Of a DNA stretch of 16,004 nt, positions 15,587 to 16,004 are shown one piece after another (position 1 is the stretch's first letter; every line of letters begins with the position of its first letter). Source of the DNA: a bacterium. GTDB taxonomy: Bacteria > SZUA-182 > DTGQ01. Position numbers and translations under genes: made by a program. The stretch covers positions 1 to 16,004 of the forward strand of contig JAILZY010000078.1 of the NCBI GenBank assembly GCA_023512255.1, in the 5' to 3' direction. The notes under the pieces were generated by a model. That model did not search any database. It saw only the letters and a list, made by a program, of their open reading frames with translations, and was not told the origin of the DNA.

Positions 15587-15620
15587 TGAGAGTTGGGCTG
15601 CTTTGAGAGTTGAGAAAAAT
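15587..15620. repeat. Divergent 17-nt tandem duplication in the ugd-operon leader
   Basis: CTCTGAGAGTTG (15584-15595) recurs as CTTTGAGAGTTG (15601-15612), an offset of 17 nt with one mismatch in 12. Nearby, AAAGAAGCT is repeated at a 12-nt offset (about 15635-15656). Confidence 0.6.
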
Positions 15621-15724
15621 TTCTACTCCTTTAAAGAAGCTTATAAAGAAGCTAAGGCTTAGCTCAGTGCTTTTTTCGACCCATTTTATTGAAAGCTTGG
15701 CTCTTCTTCCCCTGTGCATATCGC

Positions 15725-15753
15725 ATTCTAAAGCCAAAGGAGCCCTTTGTCAA
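15725..15753 (-). promoter_or_regulatory. Near-consensus sigma-70 promoter with dyad in the spacer
   Basis: On the minus strand TTGACA (15748-15753) is separated by exactly 17 nt from TAGAAT (15725-15730). The spacer carries the interrupted palindrome CAAAGG-GCT-CCTTTG (15735-15749), with 6-bp arms and the -35 edge inside it, a natural operator position. Transcription would start near 15719 and run into the small ORF and ugd; the leader to ugd is about 460 nt. Confidence 0.75.
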
Positions 15754-16004
15754 GGAGGAGACAGAGGCCCCCAAGATCCGAAATTAATTTAATCAGAGGG
15801 CTCGTTTTTGTATTTTTTAGGTTTAAAAAATCAATTTCATGATCGATTTTGGTCTGGTTGGTTTGGTTTTTAGTCGGACATCATCTCTTGGATGAAACAG
15901 ATGTTCCCCATATTTAAAATTAGGAGAAGTAGATAAGCCGCAGGGTAAGGGTATTGAGGTAAAAGACAATAGTATCCCCTTTGTCTCCCTGGAGCTATTT
16001 AACC
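15754..16004. other. Upstream flank of the ugd promoter
   Basis: This stretch is AT-rich next to the promoter. Its last 90 bases hold a plus-strand open frame running to the window edge (residues like KGIEVKDNSIPFVSLELFN) without an ATG, GTG or TTG start after the last in-frame stop. A minus-strand frame with no recognisable product is also open there. I see no supportable gene. Confidence 0.4.

Noticed and set aside
15610-15792. 60-codon plus-strand frame near the right edge
   Set aside because: It runs antisense through the ugd-operon promoter and local repeats, with no recognisable features.

Overview
The window looks like a chromosomal segment of a Gram-negative, probably anaerobic or facultative bacterium. 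LptE (an LPS-export lipoprotein) and RfaE2 (ADP-heptose synthesis) imply an LPS outer membrane. An eight-heme membrane-anchored cytochrome implies respiratory electron transfer, and a good -24/-12 promoter implies sigma-54. Desulfobacterota-like or similarly deep-branching lineages fit, but the sequence alone does not settle the phylum. I saw no tRNA, rRNA, CRISPR array, transposase or phage gene.

Layout. 83-4275 (minus): an 867-aa secreted beta-propeller protein with a shortened PHP/DUF3604-like C-terminus, then 431 bp of repeat-rich non-coding DNA, then a NapC/NirT-type eight-heme cytochrome. 4425-6190 (plus): a sigma-70 promoter followed by overlapping lptE-holA. 6191-7174 (plus): an AT-rich regulatory stretch with a sigma-54-type promoter and a long leader, then a small secreted Thr/Ser/Leu-rich protein, then a probable terminator. 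7307-7386: a strong inverted repeat between convergent units. 7426-9427 (minus): an AAA/OLD-like ATPase followed by a DUF4276 Toprim-like protein, resembling two-gene ATPase-Toprim defence modules. 9701-15550 (minus): a small damaged or hypothetical ORF, then ugd, rfaE2 and mfd, apparently read from a near-consensus sigma-70 promoter at 15725-15753. UDP-glucuronate (Ugd) and ADP-heptose (RfaE2) supply surface glycan synthesis, and mfd is transcription-coupled repair.

The most unusual signal is not a gene. Spacers and gene edges are full of short local tandem duplications, and seven of them have an offset of exactly 17 nt (1572/1589, 1609/1626, 1635/1652, 6500/6517, 9433/9450, 15515/15532, 15587/15604). 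One of them explains why the ORF upstream of ugd has lost its ATG-linked frame: removing 17 nt restores a 93-codon ORF. Other local reiterations include the 3' end of ugd (offset 94), the 3' end of the ATPase gene (offset 72) and the Shine-Dalgarno region of the propeller gene (offset 16). This looks like a lineage-specific duplication process acting in this genome.
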